From the NCBI GenBank assembly GCA_002205965.3, contig NADL03000034.1, forward strand, positions 496,001 through 560,000: a stretch of 64,000 nt of DNA, read 5' to 3'. Below, piece after piece: positions 12,533 through 22,911 of the stretch; the stretch's first letter is position 1, and every line of letters starts with the position of its first letter. The DNA is from Kappaphycus alvarezii. Lineage: Eukaryota > Rhodophyta > Florideophyceae > Gigartinales > Solieriaceae. A program made the translations under genes and the position numbers. The notes under the pieces are model-generated. The model did no database searches. It saw only the letters and a list, made by a program, of their open reading frames with translations, and was not told where the DNA came from.

Positions 12533-12829
12533 AAGATGCTTTATACTACTCTATAGTGATGTTTACTTGTCTACGCTTACATTTTATGTAGGCTGAATGA
12601 GTAAAAATGAAAAAAATGAGTCGTTGACTATAGCCGCCTACATTTCTGATTCGCGTCTTTCGACTTGCGGAATTAGCATACTTACCTATGGCGTTATTCC
12701 CCTTTATGAGTGATCAGTGAATTAACCCCTCTGCTCATGTTCAAGTGGGCGCGCTAAGGCAAACTGAGGTAGCAGCTGTCGCAGAAATGTCGACCTTCCT
12801 GAAGGAAGTTTTTGCCCTCCTGTGGAGGG

Positions 12830-12895
12830 CAGCGAGTCGGACTCACGATTTCTTTGTTCATTCTTTACTTGAAGCCCATTAGGCCACAGCGGTTG
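12830..12895 (-). ncRNA. tRNA-like module in element 2
   Basis: On the minus strand: an A-box-like TGGCCTAATGGG and a B-box-like GTGAGTCCGACTCGC, closer to the pol III consensus than the element 1 counterpart. The block AGAAATCGTGAG before the B box is identical in both elements. Sequence on the downstream side (12830 to about 12665, minus) also aligns with element 1 (for example the segment containing CCCCTTTATGAG). Full cloverleaf pairing is not evident. Confidence 0.5.
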
Positions 12896-13052
12896 TTGTG
12901 AATGAGGATGAAACTACTTCTTTTATAGTTAGGGGAAGTTAGTTTTCAGGGATTCAGCGTGCCAGTGTATAATTTTAATTAAACAAATCTAGGTAATTTC
13001 GGACAATCATTTGTACTCATATGAGTACTTTTGCTAGTCCTTTGGACACTAG

Positions 13053-13351
13053 AGATGCAGCAAGCAGTCGCAGACAATTGTCTGTTTACAATCTCAGGGC
13101 GAACGGAATTCCACCGCCACAGCCTAAAGCTCCGTAAGTGGTTTCCTATTTTGGTTTTTTCAGCGACTTTCCCCATATTTCATCAGAATCGATGCGAATG
13201 ATAACCTGAGTGAGAACCAAGAAGTCCGTAACGTATGAAGAAGAAGTATTTGGCCATTCGTCGAGCCGATCTTCTCACACTTCTAACTGGGAAAGGCCAA
13301 CCCGCTCAGCCTACACCAACACTCAAGTTCAAATTTAGAATTCTGCACCTA
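13053..13351. other. 299-bp spacer between elements 2 and 3
   Basis: This lies between the right CTAG of element 2 and the left CTAG of element 3. No gene motif is visible. If element 3 landed in the minus-strand retroelement at 18.4 kb, this could be the displaced 3' tail of that retroelement, but I cannot show homology. Confidence 0.4.
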
Positions 13352-13376
13352 CTAGTGTCTATCCGCCATAGCACTC

Positions 13377-13395
13377 TCCTCATATCCCTAATGTC
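13377..13395 (+). repeat. Inner inverted repeat of element 3, left arm
   Basis: TCCTCATATCCCTAATGTC is exactly the reverse complement of 17781-17799. It corresponds in position to the TCCTCATATGAGGA block of element 1, about 20 bp inside the terminus. Confidence 0.8.
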
Positions 13396-13608
13396 AATTT
13401 TTTATGATCGTTATATGTGTCATAAAATGTAAACGTTGCATATTACACAGATTTGACCGTTTGTCAAAACCAAGTTGACAGTGCTGTTGTACACGTTGTA
13501 CTGCGCCAGCCCACCAAGTTTGAAATCGTCTTGTCGTGTATTTTGACCACAACGAACTCTTGAATTTGGGGTTCTAGGAGGGGATAAAGAAGGTCAAAAA
13601 ATGCCCCT

Positions 13609-13626
13609 TGATCAATATATTGATCA
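13609..13626. repeat. Subterminal palindrome, left
   Basis: The perfect 18-bp palindrome TGATCAATATATTGATCA lies between the left end and the transposase stop. An 18-bp counterpart with one mismatch, framed by CCTGATC/GATCAGG, lies at 17701-17722, and a third related one (CTGATCACAATATCGATCAG) at about 17758-17777. These are candidate transposase or regulator binding sites. Confidence 0.7.
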
Positions 13627-13693
13627 CCAGGTCCCTTTACTAAGCTCCATAAAGAATAAGTTTACTGCGATTAAACGTCTACTTCCCCCGCCT

Positions 13694-16600
13694 TTATCTC
13701 TTGTGTAGAGTAGGCCAACCTTGTGCCTCAGTGGCAGAACTACTGGGCCGCTTAGAACGTAGTCTAGAGGCAGGTTCAGGGCGCTCTACTGCGTGCGACG
13801 AAGCTCTAGCGTTTGCTCTTGACTGTCGTGGACTTGCACCGATCTCCTCTTCCCCTCTGTCACTTTGAACCCCCTTCCCAGACTGATCATTCTCCTCTTC
13901 AACCCCCTGGCCCAGAGTGTCATCCGGCCTACAATTTCCTTCATTTCTTGGAGAATCGACCTGTGCAGTCTGTCGCAAAGAAGTACGACTGCTGCCATCA
14001 GTTAATGAGCTTTCTGTACTACGTCTCGAGCTCGTGGGTTTGTGAGGAGTTACACGAAGCTTGAGCACCTTGTGTGTATGCCAAAGACTCCAGCAACTGC
14101 AACGCAAACCGGGGTGAATACGAATACAAAGAGTAGTTCCACACAAGGAACAATAATACGATGAACGATGCCCCCTTCTAGGCGGAGGTTTGGCACATAG
14201 AGCACAGTAAAGGGCCTTTCCCTGCCTTGGTTCGTGTCCAGTAACCACAAGTCTTAGTGATACGCCATCTGCAGCATTGAAAAAGGCCATCCTCTTGCTC
14301 TTACGGTTATGAGCAAGACCCACCAACCGCTTAACCTCCTCTATTGGCAGATTATGTCCACAAGCTTCCCCCTCACCGACACATACGTTTCCTTGTGTCG
14401 CATCCTCTCGCTCTGATACGGTTGCTGCATAACTGAGCAGCTCTGTTGCCAAATCAACCATGAAGGCATTAATGGATTGGACGCTATTTACGTGATTGCG
14501 CAAGCTATCCAGAGATCCAAATGAGTCAGCAGATTCCAACAGTTCACGTTTCTCATACATTCTCCATCCAATAAACGCATTGATAGAAACCGTTTTGATA
14601 GTCTGCGAAACAACCTTCTGCTCCCATTGAAAGTGGGAGGATGGAGATCTTAGATTAGCTCGCATCTCACTAACACCATCGACTCCCCCTTTCTTCTTTG
14701 AGTAAAAGCTCTGTGACCCATGCTTAAATAACTTGAGAGGTACAAATGGCCCTTTCTCCCTTACATGATCGTCAACACCTTTCTAGAACGTCAGCTTAGA
14801 CTTTAGGACATCCCTTTGCTCCTGCTTAACAAACCCAGGTATCGGTGCCTCAGATTCATGTGCCCATTGTACTACCACGGAACCAGTTTCCCTTAGAGCA
14901 GTCTCGCAAACGCTTAGGACTGTCGGCGGAAAGCGCACCAGAACTACTTAAAAAACACCTGTCTCTGCCGCACAAATGTAAAGTGCCAAACCAAAGCCAA
15001 GCACCAGGAGTTGATGCAAAATTTGCCCCATGTGTTCATGGGGAACATACTTTCTAAAGGTAGCGTCTCCAACATCGCATCTAATTAGGTCCACATTAGA
15101 CAGCGTTGCAGATTCCCCAAGGGTTGAGGCTGCCACTCGAGTCTTAACTTCGACAAAGGCCAGTGCTAGACCTTCTTCTTCCGGTTGAATTGCCCCATCC
15201 ACCTCCAAATTCCAGTCCGGGAATGAACTCTTTTTGAGGAGAGCTATACCATCGAGTGAGCATGCAAAATAACAGTCCTCCCTCATCGATATCATCCCAA
15301 CATCAAACACCTCCCTTACATAACTCATGTTCCTCAGTGCACATAATACAGTATCCTCTGTTGCAATTCCACGCATCATAGCCTCTGTTGATACTTTCGA
15401 ACTGAACCATCCACCATAAAACAGCTCAAACCATTGCTCCGGCCCCCGCTCAACACGCACATTCTGAATCAAACCCAGTGCCCTCCTGACTTCTTCATTT
15501 GCAAGCAACAAAGTACCAGCATTTGTTCCTGTTATCCTAAATTGTCATCATAGTACAAACCAATCGGCACAACGCTGTCCAATTGTCAACGGCACACACC
15601 TTCTTCGAATACAACTCTGCACAATGTCCTTCAATGCCTGGCTCTCATCGCTAACAAGTAGGGACTGAAAGAAAAGGGAGCTCCTCAAGTCGACACTCGG
15701 CTTAACCACAGCCACCCATGTGTTAAGAGTATCTTGAATGCTGGCTGGAACTGTATACATGAATCGAAGAACGTTGCAAAATGTTTAGTTCCCCGCTCAC
15801 GAACGGCAACCGATATGCAATTCTGTCCCACGCGTCGGCCGGTAGCCCCAATAAACTTTGTTGCGATAAATGATGCTGGCCCAAGTGCAGGATTGTCGTC
15901 TATAACAAACTCATTCCTTCTGTCAAATTGGGGAACCGGGTCATTCGGAGCAGCTTCGCTTACGTCCTGCCGTGAGTCTGAAACAGCTGGAACCAATCCA
16001 TTTGACTGCTGCGCATGACCACCCCGTTCTTCTTCTACATAAGACTGCGTTCTAACATCCCTTCCATCTCCTGCCTGACTTGGTTGATTTGCAGCAACCC
16101 CTCCACCCTCCAAATCCAAACTCTCACTCCCACATCCATTATCTTCCTCGTTGCGTTCAGCACCTTCTTCCAACAAGTCCCCTCTAGAAGGATTTAGAAA
16201 AGACATCGCAACAAACGGGTGAGCATTTAACAAATGGTCTGAAACGATGAAGACAGATCCAACGCCGAAACTCGCTAGAAGCTTCATAAACGACTCCTTG
16301 CCGTATCCCCTATCAGCGGTGACAATGCAGGTGCTCATTGATTGCTCTCCACAACCGTCAAATAAAAGGGTCAGCAGCTTTCTCACTGAGTCACCTTGCG
16401 GCTCTCCTCGACGTCTGTAGCGCTGAGTAAAAACTATCCTGAATAGCTCACCGGCCACAAAATCCGCTGAATGTCCCTCTCTGTCAGCCTTCCTGTCAGA
16501 AATGGTTCTCACTTGATTGTCCGCTGCCCTCGTCCCGTGTAACTCGTCTTCAAGGGTTGCAAGTAGTTGCAGCGGGTTGAAAAAAACCTTCTTAGTCTCT

Positions 16601-17515
16601 CGAAACGCAAGCGCTTCAAATTCTGACAAATGCCGAGTCCGATCCCGCTTTGCAAACCATCTTTTCTTCCCATCCTCACCTCTACCAGTGGGCTAATACG
16701 CCTTGATATTTCCGGAGATGAAGCAGATCCTCTCCAAAGATGGTGGAATGCACCCAATCTGTCCAAGAAGCTGAATAGAACGTTCAAATCGGAGTCACAG
16801 AGTATGTGAAAGAAGCAGAACAGCAACAAACGAATACATGTCAGACAAGGTTATTTAAAACCGCTCTAGCTTCTTATGTCTGATGTATTCATTAAGCCAC
16901 TGACACAACTGTCTCAAGAGACCATCCAGAAGCAAAACCACAATTCCAGCCCTTGTCGGAGAGATACCTCTGACACTACTCTCCAACTCCAAGTTGTGGA
17001 CCGCATTTGAGCAGAACAACCTTGCTCAATCCCCTATGGCCTTGTTGATAAACTTCTTTTCGGTCTGAATGGAATTGCATGCATCATTTCCCGACAACCA
17101 CCCCTGACTTGGGTCATCTCTCCTGCTTCTAGAGTTTGCAGCTTCTCTTCTTCTTCCCTTACCTCTTCTTCGGGGATTAACAGCACTTCCTAGGCCAGCC
17201 GCCCCAACCCCAATCGATGCTACGCCTCTTCTGCCCCTGTCTCTGCCCCTGCCTCTCCCACGGCCTACAGTAGCAACTCTCCCATCCCGTCCACGTTGCC
17301 TTGGCTGTCTTGTTTCGGCTGAGGGTTCCGGAATTTGTTACTTGAGCTCCGGAGGAGCTTACGCGTCGCGGAGCATGCGCAGTATCGTTTTCGTGGCGCT
17401 GTTCGCCATATGCGATTGTTGGAGATGATGTAGGGGGTTGACGTGCGGGTGTTTGAGGTGGTGTAGGGTCGTTAAGTTGGTCAAGGGCGGGAATGTTTTC
17501 GATAGGGACGGTCAT
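13694..17515 (-). pseudogene. piggyBac-type transposase with internal YqaJ-like nuclease domain
   Basis: Likely start ATG 17515. A low-complexity, Gly/Arg-rich N-terminus (to about 17200) precedes a DDE core: TLEDELHGTRAADNQ near 16550, CIVTADRGYGKESF near 16315 and KGGVDGVSEM near 14680, matching the three piggyBac acidic-residue regions. Between the second and third lies a PD-(D/E)XK domain of YqaJ type (15511-14948): GIATED, then CSLDGIAL, then AFVEVKTR, then HMGQILHQLLVLGF, the usual G..E, SxDG, ExK and Q order. The C-terminus has a Cys-rich finger (CALC, CSLC, CSCW.LWH) and a long polar tail. Frame breaks near 17290, 16600, 15690, 15520 and between 14950 and 14700, plus at least one stop. 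All key nuclease and transposase residues appear present. Strand and position fit the element ends. The YqaJ call is by motif order only. Confidence 0.7.
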
Positions 17516-17700
17516 ATGGAAGGGTAAGTGTGTGGTGAGACACGGCAGTGCACATCTCGAGAACGACTGAACGAATTTTAATGATTGAACTTGCATTGTG
17601 TTCCGGACGAGCCCCTCTTTAAAGTTGTGTGAACGGATTCATGATCTGATCTTCTGTAAGATAGCCAGATGGGCTCAAGTGCGGCTTACAATTCAGCTCC

Positions 17701-17722
17701 CCTGATCAATATATAGATCAGG
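17701..17722. repeat. Subterminal palindrome, right
   Basis: CCTGATCAATATATAGATCAGG, a near-perfect 22-bp palindrome, is the counterpart of 13609-13626. It lies about 190 bp upstream of the predicted transposase start, so it could act in both transposition and promoter control. Confidence 0.6.
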
Positions 17723-17845
17723 AGGGGTCTACCGTTCAAAACTGCAAATTTTGATTCTGATCACAATATCGATCAGTGCGGACATTAGGGATATGAGGAA
17801 AATTTCCGTTACATTTTGGAAAGGTAAATGTTTTGAAAGCCCAAA

Positions 17846-18216
17846 ATGTGTACTGAAAAAAAGGTCTTTTATGTTAAGTTACAGAATTTTTACTGTGTAA
17901 ATGGGGGGTTAATTTACTGTGGTAGATATGTGGGTTGGTATCCAGTAAATTTGTACCGAAGCGTAGATATCGTATCATTGTCAAGACAATTGCGAAACCG
18001 TACGATGCGTCGAAAGCTGTGGATGGCACTCCAATCTACCAGAAGGTGGAAGGGAGGCCAGATTTTTACTGTACATGTGCCCTCGTTTCTGAAACCCCCA
18101 AAGATAATACGAACTATTTTTCCTTCCAAAATGAAGTCGTTTTCACAATTTCTTGCGAAGAGCCGACGTCGGTGAGGGAAAACTGCTCTAGCCTTTACCG
18201 AGGTCAACAATCTTGA
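17846..18216 (+). CDS. Unidentified small ORF at right end of element 3
   Basis: Two overlapping plus-strand frames are open here (17846-18175 and 17935-18216), the second giving a 93-codon product containing KPYDASKAVDGTPIYQKVEG. I do not recognise it. It lies between the inner inverted repeat at 17781-17799 and the right CTAG, so it belongs to whatever was added to the right end of element 3. It could be chance. Confidence 0.25.
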
Positions 18217-18351
18217 AAAGTTTGTTTCGATCGGCCATCTGAACTCCTAAACTAATGCGGAGGGACAAGAAATGCGCTGAGGTAAAAACATTTGTATTGA
18301 AAAAGAAGTGCTAGAAGTAGTGCCTATAAAAGGACAACGGTCCAATAGACA

Positions 18352-21300
18352 CTAGATAGCTGCCTTCATGCCTCCACCGATGCCAGGGACCAGCATACGA
18401 ACATGCTGAGTTGAAATTGGGGGAAGGCCGGTTTTCCGTTGTAGCTGGAGCACGAAGGTATCACGTTTGCGTGCAAAATATATAGTAAGTCGTTCGGCAA
18501 TACTTGCTGACCGCGTCCCGCTCGGCAACGGGGTTAGCGTCTCGTTTTGCCCGCTTGCTGGCAGCATACGCATGGGATAATGATAAGAGCCGGTGAAGTG
18601 ACTAAGCTGACCTTGCGCTGGATTAAAAGAGGATGGCTGCCGAGGCGGAACCACAGGGAAGGGATAGGCACCTAGCGTGCTTTTGTAGGATGGTGTCAGT
18701 GTGCTGGGTCGAGCGCTGAGAGTGTCTAAGGTTAATAGCATAAGCTTTCAAACGGGAAAAGATAGTGGTTCAGCCTCAGGGAGATGGAGCGCTTGGTGGA
18801 TCTGGCGCGCGTGTGTCCGCATTCAGTCGGCGTCGGCAGCGTCGACAGCCGCCTTTAACGCGGAGGCTGCGCGGCAGAGGACAGACACCAGAAAAGGACT
18901 CCGCACAGTGACGTCATATGCGCTTGGTCAGAGGATAGGTCCCGGGGGGCACCGGGGGCTGAACATGGCGGAGGGATGTGCCGTGGACGAGGAGGGGAGT
19001 TTCGATCCTGGTGATTAGACCGGAGGGCTTCAAAACATGGCCGGTCTGGACATTCTGGACGTCACTGTGGCGATAGGTTACGCTGTAACCGGGGAGCATG
19101 TAGTGGGGTTGTCGCCTCGGCAGTCATTGTTGGCCTGACATTGCGGGCACTTGAGAGGGCCGGGATCATCCATTACGGGAAGATCGAAGTGCCGCAGAAC
19201 ATTAGATTGCCAAGGACGGTAGACCGCGAGCCATATCTCGTCGGAGGTGTACAGGTTGGCGGAAGGCAGCCGGAGTGTTGAGAAGGGGGCGGAAGCCGTG
19301 GAGGAGGCAGTGGAGGCCAGACGAAAAAAAAGCTGTGGAGAAGAGGCGGTAGGGACCGATGACTGTAGCAAGGAAAGGCGGAAGAGGTGGAAGTGATTGG
19401 TGATATCTTCCTGGAGGGAACGGGCGGCGTTGTGGTGGAGCTGGTTAGAGCGTGTTGAGTGCCTCTAGTCGCTGTTCTGCAGGAAGGTCATAACTAATGG
19501 CCAGCGTGTTATAGGATGGGGCCAAGAGCCTGGCAACATGACGAGTTTGTCTGCAGAAGTCGTCAAATGAGGGGCATGTTGTGAGTTTGGAGAATGTGTA
19601 GACGATCACGTTGGTGGGAGTGCATGGGGTGAGGCCGAGGATGCCATGGCGGAAAAGCAGCGTGACCATGCGATGGCGGACATCTTCCGGTAAACTCGTC
19701 GGAAAACCCCTCGCAACCCTTTGTCAAAACCTTGGCAAATGGTGAGGTAATGTGTGTCATGGTTGAGCGGGACAAGTACATAACCAGACACAAGGAGGGA
19801 ACTGAGGGTATTATGAGAGAAGCTCGCTCAGAAAGGAATGTCCAGAGTGACATCGCCTTCCGCAGGGCTTTGAGGGCCAAGGAAGTGCATCCAGCCGTTG
19901 TACCCATCGGGCTGCGACGAACCGTGATAGCATCCGAAGAGAGGACGTCGTATGATAGGTCATGTAGGAGTGATTGAAGTGAGAGAGAGGGCCACCAAGC
20001 CGCTGTTTTGTGAGGGTTGAGGTTAATATGAAAGCCGCGGTTCGGCCCGCTCAGGCTCAGATAGTAGAGAACGGCGTGGGCAGGTGCGTTGGGAACAGTG
20101 AGGGTCCCATTGTCCGCGTGCCATGTGTGAAGAGGGAGAGAAGGAAAGTGGATGCCAGGCCTTGCACAAGAGAGTGGCTAGCAAAGACGAGGAGCACCAT
20201 GCCGAGGGGGTCGCCCTGTTGCGTGAAAGTTCGACGCTATATGAGAAGACGGCCGAAGGAGAGGATGGAAAGAGCCCTGGAGAGGAACTAGACCCAAGGT
20301 TCGGCCGCAGGGATGCGGCGGATAGCCTGAGCAGGAATTTCGGAGCACTCAATGAAGTAAAAGGCGTTTTGGGAATCAGCCTGAATGAGGACGTGGGCGG
20401 TGTCATTGTTCTGCAGATCGGGGATGTGAGCCCGAGCGGCAATGACGATGGCTTACGTGGCACACGGCACGCCTACGCAGAGTTGATGGAGCTCTAGATA
20501 GTTGGCTAACTCTTTGTCACTCCGAATTCGTTTCATTACCAGGCGCCATACAAGTCGACGGATGGCAAGGCCGATGGCGATCGGGCGGAAGGTGCGACAT
20601 CTTTCGGCAGGCCCAAGAACGTAGACCTAACGAGCCACTGGGTAGCCTCAGTGGGGCAGTTGCCGTCGACCAGGCTGTTCATGAAGGCAGTGAACCACTT
20701 GAGGGCCTCATTCGAGGGCTCAGCGCCGCCGGGGCCATGTGCTAGAGCTTTGAGTATGGAGGGACGACGTCAATCCGGACCAGGACTGCTGCGGCAAGGG
20801 TGTCGTCGCAGCTGGCGGCAGACTCCAGCCTCTGTGAATTCGTACGACGCGGGCAAGGCACTTCTGACAGTTCGGTTGACGGAGTGGGAAGGAGAGGGAT
20901 GGAGGGAGCGGAGCCTATCTGTATTTGCCAAGGTGAGCGGGCTGTGGGGCCGCAGCAGTGATGGCTTGGGCAGCTCTGTGTGATGAGCCGTTGAGCAACG
21001 CCTGTTTGCAGCGGTTCTGTGGGGAGCGGGTAGGAACTGCTTCGCGGTGGAGAACTGCGTCGAAGGCGTCAGCGTCTTCGACAAGGAGACTGGACACTGT
21101 CCCTCTTGTGCTATGCGGATCCTGCACTTAAGGGAGGTGACCAGGCTGTGGCGATGACGGTTGTGGGATTCCCCTGGGTCATTCTTGCGTAGAACCAATT
21201 TAGCTGAGGGGGGGGACACGGTGATGGGAGGACAGGAGGATTGCGAGTGGCCGCGGAAGGCGTCGTACGCGGATTGCGTGTGTTGGAGGGTCAGCGGCGG

Positions 21301-21360
21301 CGCATACGACAGTGGCATGGGGATCGGCGGTGAGAACGACGGCGAAGGCCCTGACACCCG
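18352..21360 (-). pseudogene. Non-LTR retrotransposon, RT plus restriction-like endonuclease (copy A)
   Basis: On the minus strand, in shifting frames: RPIAIGLAIRRLVWRLVM (RT start, about 20590), HVLIQADSQNAFYFIE (RT motif region, about 20380, with Ser where Phe is usual after the catalytic Asp), FTQQGDPLGMVL (about 20215). Then a Cys-rich segment CPQCQANNDCRGDNPTTC (about 19130) leads to RHSDVQNV and a restriction-like endonuclease C-terminus ending at 18352. This order is typical of non-LTR elements that carry a C-terminal PD-(D/E)XK nuclease instead of an APE domain. Many frameshifts make it inactive. Its final codons abut the CTAG of element 3, whose insertion probably removed or displaced the 3' UTR. 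GC content is clearly higher than in the flanking AT-rich DNA. Confidence 0.65.
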
Positions 21361-21804
21361 GGGAAGCAGCTTCCCCGGGGGTCAGGGCTTCGCGAAGAGA
21401 CGAGGTGTTGCGAAATGGGCGCCGGTCGCGAGGGGTAGAGACAGAAGCAAATTCCTTTGGATCGTTGTAGAGGAGCCAGGCGGAGATGCGGTTGATGCTC
21501 CTTTGCAGTGTGGGGTGGATCGGCGGAGCAGGAGGGGTGGTTGTGTTGCGGCCTGAAATTGGGAGACGTATGGGCGGAGACTTGGACGAGGGCGGGCGAC
21601 GAGCGGCGGCGAGGTACGACGAGGGCGCTTGGTCCGGGGAGGCAGGCGGCGTGGCGGCGTTGGGGGGTCGGAGGCGATCAGGGCGAGGAATTGGCGACAT
21701 TGGTGCCCGTGGGGGTGCCACGAAAGAAACCAAATGCGGTGGAGAGGGCTGGGTGCGAGCGTCGGCGACCCGCCGTACTCAAAGCTCCAGTAAATGCACC
21801 CGGC
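21360..21804 (-). other. GC-rich 5' region between head-to-head retroelements
   Basis: Compositionally biased, Pro/Arg/Ser-rich frames are open on both strands here, for example minus 21200-21733 and plus 21486-21866. They look like a low-complexity gag-like or 5' leader region of the minus-strand element. No zinc knuckle or other motif is clear. Confidence 0.35.
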
Positions 21805-22893
21805 GGCGCTCAAACCTCGAATCTGGCCCTAAGGTGTTTCACCGCCTTCCTCAACAGCCTGGTTAACGGCAACTGCCCCAATGGGATTAAGGGTGTAGCT
21901 ATTCCCGTGGGCCCGCTGAAAGATGAAATCGGTTACGCACTCCTCCCGATCGCCATTCGCCTTGCCATCCGACAAATGGTCACCATTCTGTATCGAGCCT
22001 GGTGCGAGTCTGCTGCAAAGTTCTTCTGGAAGGACTACGAATGGAAGAGGTTGCCAAACCCCATATCGCATTCAGAAGCAGATGTTCAGCGAAGAATTCG
22101 ACGTCATGCATACTTGGAAACGCAGACAGGGGCCTTCCTCACCGCACACCCCGCTGTAGTCAACCGAACGTCCAACGATATGTGGACAGTGATGCTACGC
22201 CGTCACCTACGAGTTCGCGTGTTTAACGACACCGCACCGCTGCAGTGGGCTGAGTGCCATAGGCCCATGGATCTCTTAGGGGACCATGCAGTAGACCTTT
22301 GTAACAAGGGTCTCGGGTGGACCAACCGGCACACAGCAGTTGCGAGAGTACTTGGGAGAGAGCTGTTTAAAGCAGCAGGAGTTGGCGTCCAATATGAGGT
22401 CAAACACCTACTCCCCGGACTGAATGCGCGACCCGCAGATATTCTGGTGCACCCGCGTTCCGACGCATTGAACACCCCGCCCTCTCTTGCAGTGGCCTAC
22501 GACATCAACGTATCCTCGCTATTCCAGGAGTGGTATATGTCAATGGGAGCAGGAAAAGCGCGAGCCGTTGACAACGCAGCAGACAAGCGAAAGAGGAGGG
22601 ACCTAGCCACGAAAGTGGCTGCCATTTCTGGCGACGTCCTGCCTGGAAGATCAAGATTAGGATGGGATTTTGTGCCGCTGGCATTTGACTCGTTAGGATC
22701 ACCTTCTGAGACATCATCAAAGGGCATAGAGAAATACGCGGCAGCTGTCGCATCGCGCAGCGGATGTTCTACGGGGGGGATGAAGACCCGCTTACACCAG
22801 AAACTAAGCTATGCTATTTGGTCCACAAGCGCGGCGTCAGTAATCCGTCGTGCTCCGCAACAGACAGAAGTTAGTCACCCTTTTCAAAATTAA
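21805..22893 (+). pseudogene. Non-LTR retrotransposon, internally deleted (copy B)
   Basis: A plus-strand frame open to 22893. Residues read from about 21805 (NLALRCFTAFLNSLVNGNCP, then LPIAIRLAIRQMVTILYRAW) match the RT start of copy A (EALKWFTAFMNSLVDGNCP there). The rest of the RT palm is missing, and the frame continues in the C-terminal region: DLLGDHAVDLCNKGLG, RHTAVARVLGRELF, RPADILVHP, AVAYDIN and FVPLAFDSLGSPSE, the hallmarks of the restriction-like endonuclease. The join after 22010 therefore looks like an in-frame internal deletion of several hundred codons. The upstream part of the open frame (from 21508) is probably chance. Confidence 0.7.
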
Positions 22894-22911
22894 GGTTGTA
22901 GCGACTTTACA

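Larger units (their letters stand above)
10269..13048 (+). mobile_element. piggyBac-superfamily DNA transposon, CTAG-flanked (element 2)
   Basis: A 2.78-kb element between CTAG 10265-10268 and CTAG 13049-13052. Left end TGTCCAGAGGACAATTGTGC followed by TCATATAAG. Right end, minus strand, TGTCCAAAGGACTAGCAAAA followed by the 16-bp palindrome GTACTCATATGAGTAC. The two ends are clearly inverted copies but differ from those of element 1 (TGTCCA rather than TGTCTA), so this is a sister subfamily. It encodes a decayed transposase (10474-12532) and carries the same tRNA-like module at the same relative place as element 1. Confidence 0.75.
13356..18351 (-). mobile_element. piggyBac-superfamily element with nuclease-fused transposase, CTAG-flanked (element 3)
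   Basis: CTAG at 13352-13355 and at 18352-18355 bracket about 5.0 kb. The left end reads TGTCTATCCGCCATAGCACTC then TCCTCATATCCC. The right end, minus strand, reads TGTCTATTGGACCGTTGTCCT. A 19-bp perfect inverted repeat (13377-13395 and 17781-17799) and TGATCAATATATTGATCA-type palindromes (13609-13626 and 17703-17720) lie inside both ends. The inner right repeat is 550 bp short of the right CTAG, so the right end may be composite, with another short element inserted or recombined there. The element interrupts the 3' end of the minus-strand retroelement at 18352. Confidence 0.6.

Noticed and set aside
20023-20463. Ser/Pro-rich minus-strand ORF as a separate gene
   Set aside because: It is an out-of-frame reading of the RT region of copy A.
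21508-21804. N-terminal part of the 461-codon plus-strand frame as real coding sequence
   Set aside because: Low-complexity, GC-rich and antisense to the 5' region of copy A; retroelement similarity begins only near 21805.
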